This document shows positions 60,314-64,000 of a DNA stretch of 64,000 nucleotides, one piece after another. The position numbers and the translations under genes are program-made. Numbering within the stretch: the stretch's first letter is position 1; each line of letters starts with the position of its first letter. A model generated the notes under the pieces. The model was given only the letters and a program-made list of their open reading frames with translations, was not told where the DNA came from and searched no databases. Origin of the DNA: MED-G105 sp039025235 (GTDB lineage: Bacteria; Pseudomonadota; Alphaproteobacteria; Caulobacterales; Parvularculaceae); NCBI GenBank assembly GCA_039025235.1, contig JBCCOS010000012.1, positions 1 through 64,000 of the forward strand, in the 5' to 3' direction.

Positions 60314-61321
60314 ATGGTTCATATCGCTGTAGTGATTCCCTCCTACAAAGTGAAAGATCACATCTTGAGAACCATTGAGGCTATTGGCCCAGAGGTCTCT
60401 TCCATCTATGTAGTAGATGATTCCTGTCCGGATCAATCGGGAAAATTTGTGGAAGAAAACTGTAAGGACAGTAGAGTGCGTGTGCTTTACCACGCCGTCA
60501 ACAAAGGCGTCGGTGGAGGTATGATTACGGGGTATCAGAAAGCCATTTCGGACGGTGCTGAAATACTTGTTAAACTTGATGGCGACGGTCAAATGGACCC
60601 GCGCCTGATCCCTAAATTCTGCTTACCGATCGAAAAAGGGCTTGCCGATTATACGAAGGGCAATCGCTTCTTCGCCGGCAAAGCATTAAAAGGTATGCCG
60701 CCAATTCGCTTGATCGGCAATGCCGCCCTTTCGTTCATGACAAAGGCTTCGTCTGGGTACTGGACAATGCTGGATCCCACCAATGGTTACACGGCGTTGA
60801 ATGCAAAAGTGGCGAGCGTTATCGATTTTGATACTGTAAGCGAGCGCTATTTCTTTGAAAGCGACATGTTATTTCAGCTTGGGAAGCTCCGGGCACGTGT
60901 AATCGATATTCCAATTATGTCTCTCTACGGCATGGAGAAGAGTAATCTTAAAATTGTCGACGCCCTGCCCGAATTTTTCATGAAAAACATTCAAAACATG
61001 CTAAAGCGATTGATATATACTTATTTCATTCGTGGGTTTTCGCTGGCGTCCATTGCACTCGTTTTATCATTAGTATTTATCGTGTTTGGCGTTGTTGCAG
61101 CGACATTAATCGCCGTTAACGCCAACGCGACTAGCGTACCAGCATCAACTGGCGCGATTGTCGCCACCGCTTTGATTTTGAGTTTCGGGTTTCAACTTAT
61201 GATGACATTTCTGTCTTCAGATATCGCCTCAACGCCAGATGTTGCGATTCATCCACTACTCGGCGATTTGCCTGGCGCACCGCTGGTGCAGAGCAATCAG
61301 CACTTCCTTGATGAGGAGTAA
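60314..61321 (+). CDS. Family 2 glycosyltransferase, polyprenol-phosphate-sugar synthase-like
   Basis: A 335-residue protein. The GT-A domain begins VHIAVVIPSYKVKDHILRTIEAI, has SSIYVVDDSCPDQSG near 35 and the nucleotide-sugar DxD in KLDGDGQMDPRLIP near 92. Two membrane helices close the protein (about 240-272 and 285-310). This is the layout of dolichol-phosphate mannose synthase-like and undecaprenyl-phosphate-sugar synthases. It probably makes a lipid-linked sugar on the cytosolic face that a nearby SMR-type transporter could flip. It is followed 70 bases on by a GNAT gene. Confidence 0.85.
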   Translation: MVHIAVVIPSYKVKDHILRTIEAIGPEVSSIYVVDDSCPDQSGKFVEENCKDSRVRVLYHAVNKGVGGGMITGYQKAISDGAEILVKLDGDGQMDPRLIPKFCLPIEKGLADYTKGNRFFAGKALKGMPPIRLIGNAALSFMTKASSGYWTMLDPTNGYTALNAKVASVIDFDTVSERYFFESDMLFQLGKLRARVIDIPIMSLYGMEKSNLKIVDALPEFFMKNIQNMLKRLIYTYFIRGFSLASIALVLSLVFIVFGVVAATLIAVNANATSVPASTGAIVATALILSFGFQLMMTFLSSDIASTPDVAIHPLLGDLPGAPLVQSNQHFLDEE

Positions 61322-61391
61322 TCGCTCAAACTAACGCAGAAACGAACTCGGGCAGAAAATTTGTTGATCCCTTAGTCAATAGAGCACCAAC

Positions 61392-62306
61392 ATGACGATT
61401 GAACAGGCAAAAGTTCCGGTGGCCCCAACGTCGGCCTTATTAGAAGAAGTCTTTGGCGCCGATGCACCAGTTAGCGAAACCTATTTGGAATGGCTTTACA
61501 ATCTAAACCCCGCCGGCCGAGTAAGAGAACGAAACTATGATGAAGACGGTAAGCGATTAGGCCATTACGCTCTCATACCGATTAATCTTCTTCATGCCGG
61601 AGAAAGGGTGACGTTGGGCCTGTCTGTTAACACAGCCGTTTCAGAAAAAGCGCAAGGAAAGGGATTATTTTCAAAACTCGCAGCAGGTGTCTTTGATGAT
61701 TTATCAGGCACGGAATTTATGGGCGCATTTGGGCTTGCAAATGCCAATTCAACACCTGGTTGTATCAGCCGACTGAGTTATAAACTCATCATGCCACTCC
61801 CAGTAAATGTCGGTATCCGCTCCATTATTAAGACCAGCAAACCCTGCACCGGCGACACCGCCTTAAAACATATCGTGGAACTCGAAAATCAGGTTCGATC
61901 CGAAGACCCGAATGATATCGCCTTTGACTGGTCGTTTGACACGTTGAGGTGGCGATTAGACAGGCCCGGCTTGGACTATTTGTGCCTCTCAAAAGACAGC
62001 ATTGGCCTCATCGCGCGTCGGATCAATAGAAATGGTGTTGGTTTTGCGGTTATTTTGGGGATCTTTGGACGTGGAACCGCGATCACTGTGGCCAGAATGA
62101 TTAGCGCAGCATGTGCGCAACTGGGATGTTATCTGTATCTCTATGCGGGTTGGAACACGACATGCCCAACGTCGGGCATCAAATTGCCTGAACGCTTGAA
62201 GCCTTCGCCTCTTAATTTACTTTGGAGAACCATTGGCGATCAACCGACAGTACCGGACCTTGGACGCACGCGCCGTTTTGAGTTTATTGAATTCGATGCT
62301 TATTGA
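61392..62306 (+). CDS. GNAT-type acetyltransferase
   Basis: A 304-residue protein. The acetyl-CoA-binding motif is LGLSVNTAVSEKAQGKGLFSKLAAGVFDDL near residues 75-105 (Q-G-K-G-x-x). The N-terminal EVFGADAPVSETYLEWLYNLNPAG resembles GNAT proteins that modify sugars. The second half with TLRWRLDRPGLDY and FAVILGIFGRG indicates a duplicated or extended fold. It may acetylate a glycan or nucleotide sugar in this locus. Its stop codon overlaps the start of repeat copy 4. Confidence 0.72.
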   Translation: MTIEQAKVPVAPTSALLEEVFGADAPVSETYLEWLYNLNPAGRVRERNYDEDGKRLGHYALIPINLLHAGERVTLGLSVNTAVSEKAQGKGLFSKLAAGVFDDLSGTEFMGAFGLANANSTPGCISRLSYKLIMPLPVNVGIRSIIKTSKPCTGDTALKHIVELENQVRSEDPNDIAFDWSFDTLRWRLDRPGLDYLCLSKDSIGLIARRINRNGVGFAVILGIFGRGTAITVARMISAACAQLGCYLYLYAGWNTTCPTSGIKLPERLKPSPLNLLWRTIGDQPTVPDLGRTRRFEFIEFDAY

Positions 62307-62407
62307 AGCATTTCCAAGCCAAGTGTGTGCGGTTGGCGTTAAGGAAATGCGTAAAATCGACAACTTAAAGCGCCGATTAGATACCAATTGAAACGGAGAC
62401 GCTTTAA
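62305..62407 (+). repeat. Dispersed double-hairpin intergenic repeat, copy 4
   Basis: GAAGCATTTCC, then GCGGTTGGCGTTAAGGAAAT, then TAAAGCGCC, with the last arm as GACGCTTTA, one mismatch from the others. It begins at the stop codon of the acetyltransferase gene and ends before the convergent ArnE-like gene. Confidence 0.82.
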
Positions 62408-62439
62408 TAAGACCGTCTGACCGCCAAGAAGACGCCTCG

Positions 62440-62796
62440 TCAAGATATACAGAGATAAACCCCCCCTAGCATTATCGCAAAACCGAAATAATATTTTACC
62501 GATAAAGGCTCGTTAAAAAAGTAAGTGGCAAGCAGAGGGACAATCGACGATCCTAAGAATGAAAAAACGTAAGCCTTCGAAAGCGGGACACTTCTGAGAA
62601 TATAAACCCACAAAATGGTCGTTAGGCCGTAGACAGCAATGGCCGCAACAAATGAGGGTGTCAAAATTGACGAAATAAATCCGCGAGATTCTGCAGCATT
62701 TGAATTCCAGGCGTTTGCGGAAAACTTAAACAGCACCTGACCGACCGATAAACTCGCGGCAAATACTAAGCAAAGCAGCGCGTGTTTTAGGGTCAT
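62440..62796 (-). CDS. Small multidrug-resistance/ArnE-like membrane transporter
   Basis: A 118-residue protein with four helices (about 5-20, 48-67, 73-93, 98-117). VPLSKAYVFSFLGSSIVPLLATYFFNEPLSVKYYFGFAIMLGGVYLC is the EamA/SMR signature pattern shared by ArnE/ArnF flippase subunits. Near a polyprenol-phosphate glycosyltransferase it more likely flips a lipid-linked sugar than exports drugs. A second subunit is not seen in the window. Confidence 0.75.
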   Translation of the reverse strand: MTLKHALLCLVFAASLSVGQVLFKFSANAWNSNAAESRGFISSILTPSFVAAIAVYGLTTILWVYILRSVPLSKAYVFSFLGSSIVPLLATYFFNEPLSVKYYFGFAIMLGGVYLCIS

Positions 62797-63167
62797 GCTT
62801 CGGGTTACCTTATCGTCGCTACATATAAGACGAGTGCACAGCAGTTAAGTTGGCGTCGCGCACAACATTCAACACAAAGTCTACTGACCGTCAAATAGCC
62901 TTATCGCTACCAACCAGCGCGAAAATTAGTTTCAATCGTCCTGCTAAATGGCATAAGTCTATCACGTCTGCTATTGGATTGGTTATTGTACCTATTCAAG
63001 GTACCGTAAAATTGTTTATCCGGTCCCTTACAGAACATTCAAGCATCACACGATTAGTATTTATTGACATTTATTGAATGGAACCAAAGCCCCATACTAT
63101 ACTGTTAGCTCGCAATGTTATTTCCGTAGCAACTCAATTAAAAATGCTGTGCGCTTGCGATTGCAGC
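62797..63167. other. Gap before the right-edge repeat
   Basis: This stretch holds a short plus-strand frame without a ribosome binding site and the promoter side of the ArnE-like gene. The sequence is AT-rich. I see no supported gene or site before the diverged repeat at 63168. Confidence 0.4.
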
Positions 63168-63273
63168 TAAAGCATTTGCAGCTCAAATGGCTACCGGTCC
63201 ACGTGCCAGGAAATGCATGAAATCAAAAACTTAAAGCCGTTCAGCGATACCATTTGAAACGGAACGACTTTAA
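63168..63273 (+). repeat. Diverged relative of the dispersed repeat
   Basis: It starts TAAAGCATTTGCAGC and contains CCAGGAAATGCATGAAATC, then the stem TTAAAGCCGTTC with GGAACGACTTTAA. The hairpin layout is that of the common element but the arms have changed (CCGTTC in place of CGCC), and compensating changes keep most of the pairing. It precedes the PIG-L gene. Confidence 0.65.
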
Positions 63274-63310
63274 GGTCAGCCTTGTTGAATACGATAATTT
63301 ATCATGGAAT

Positions 63311-64000
63311 ATGTACGTTATGGTGTTCCGTTCCGTCATCAAAAAACCAATTCTCAGAAATCTCGGGCCTGCATTTAATGAAGTCGTTTCAGAACATGAA
63401 AAATGTACAAGAACATCGGCTGGGCCCGTCCTTTTTCTACTTGCGCACCCAGACGATGAAATCTTAGTTCGCCCACTTATCGTCCGTTCTCTGAAAGCTA
63501 ACGGAGCTATTGTCGTTTACTTAACAAAAGGGAATGGCAACGATGCTCAAATTCGCCCGTTAGAAGCGTTAAAAGCGCTGGAGGACATTGGGGTACCAAA
63601 GCAAGCCGTTTTTTTTATCGGGCATGAATTGGATATATTGGATGGAAAGGCCATCTCAAATTTACAACCACTATTTGATCGCTTAACCGATCAGGCTTTT
63701 CTGCCCTCAATTGGATCGTTAGTGACCCACGCATTTGAGGGCGGGCACCCCGATCATGATGCGGCTCATATCATTGGCCTAAAATTGGCGCACTTTTTTA
63801 GTATCAGCCAAGTTTCATTCGCCATTCCTTTTTATCGTCGGTCTAAATCAGGTTTTCCCCCCTATATTGTACAATATCCGCCACCGGATGTTCCAGGTTT
63901 TCAACGAATTCACCTTGATTTCGATGAAGCAATTACAATCGTCTTGGCTATTAGACATCACCCAAGTCAAATAAAAACATTTATCGGGCTTGGCCCTTGG
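63311..64000 (+). CDS. PIG-L family deacetylase, partial (right edge)
   Basis: The frame runs off the window: 230 codons are visible from the ATG at 63311 (another ATG is at 63320). FLLAHPDDEIL near residue 45 is the zinc-binding motif of PIG-L/LmbE deacetylases, and HAFEGGHPDHDAAHIIGLKLA near 145 contains the third zinc ligand region. Such enzymes remove N-acetyl groups from sugars. Location after GT2, GNAT and ArnE-like genes suggests a role in glycan modification. The 3' end is beyond the window. Confidence 0.85.
   Translation, partial: MYVMVFRSVIKKPILRNLGPAFNEVVSEHEKCTRTSAGPVLFLLAHPDDEILVRPLIVRSLKANGAIVVYLTKGNGNDAQIRPLEALKALEDIGVPKQAVFFIGHELDILDGKAISNLQPLFDRLTDQAFLPSIGSLVTHAFEGGHPDHDAAHIIGLKLAHFFSISQVSFAIPFYRRSKSGFPPYIVQYPPPDVPGFQRIHLDFDEAITIVLAIRHHPSQIKTFIGLGPW

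Overview
The window looks like chromosomal DNA of a Gram-negative alphaproteobacterium of fairly balanced base composition. The evidence is an outer-membrane BtuB receptor, TonB-type receptors, aerobic-style cobalamin late genes (cobP, cobQ, cobO), COG0523 and MerC-family proteins, and an acyclic-terpene (Atu-like) acyl-CoA pathway. No rRNA, tRNA, CRISPR array, insertion sequence or prophage gene was found. The genus is not identifiable from the sequence alone.

Region by region. At 1-1700 there is the edge of a gene, a TetR regulator and a pyridoxamine-phosphate-oxidase-like protein. At 1.9-6.3 kb lies a three-gene ABC system resembling AttEFGH (ATPase, double-FtsX permease, lipocalin-like AttH). 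At 6.6-12.5 kb is a probable zinc-limitation region: an ABC ATPase and FtsX permease with a very long His/Asp insert, a DUF3299 protein, a small CPAH-motif exported protein, a COG0523 GTPase and a MerC-like membrane protein. A palindromic operator-like array precedes the ABC genes. A purple-acid-phosphatase-like enzyme follows at 12.6-14.1 kb.

At 14.3-28.3 kb is a cobalamin and tetrapyrrole block. One part is an exported, membrane-anchored CobN-like chelatase followed by overlapping ExbB/TolQ-like and DUF2149 genes, like the hmuS/hmuU/hmuV module of Bacteroidetes. The other part is a seven-gene operon, btuB-btuF-btuC-btuD-cobQ-cobD(cbiB)-cobC, in which every junction overlaps, led by a clear cobalamin riboswitch. 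cobP faces it. The remaining late genes (cobT, cobS, a ribazole-phosphatase-like gene, cobO) lie at 32.0-35.1 kb. No corrin-ring-building genes occur in the window, so uptake, salvage and nucleotide-loop assembly are what is encoded here. Between these blocks are a flavoprotein with a Cys-rich tail and an ACR3-like carrier behind a Fur-box-like site, and a MarR regulator. A PAS-AraC regulator and a second BtuB-like receptor follow.

At 39.3-55.4 kb is a catabolic island: acyl-CoA dehydrogenases, nitronate-monooxygenase-like protein, AtuA, two enoyl-CoA hydratases, both subunits of a biotin-dependent acyl-CoA carboxylase, a TetR regulator with a 17-bp palindrome in the divergent promoter, a LysR regulator, a D-aminoacylase-like amidohydrolase, an epoxide hydrolase and a PF10118 metal-dependent hydrolase. 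It most resembles branched isoprenoid (geranyl/citronellyl or leucine-type) acyl-CoA degradation.

From 55.8 kb to the right edge are envelope glycan genes: a YfhO-like membrane protein, a sulfotransferase-like protein, a dolichol-phosphate-mannose-synthase-like GT2, a GNAT acetyltransferase, an ArnE/SMR-like small transporter and a truncated PIG-L deacetylase. A family of about 100-bp double-hairpin repeats is scattered through intergenic gaps (6.3, 14.1, 36.5, 62.3 kb, with diverged relatives at 6.4 and 63.2 kb).
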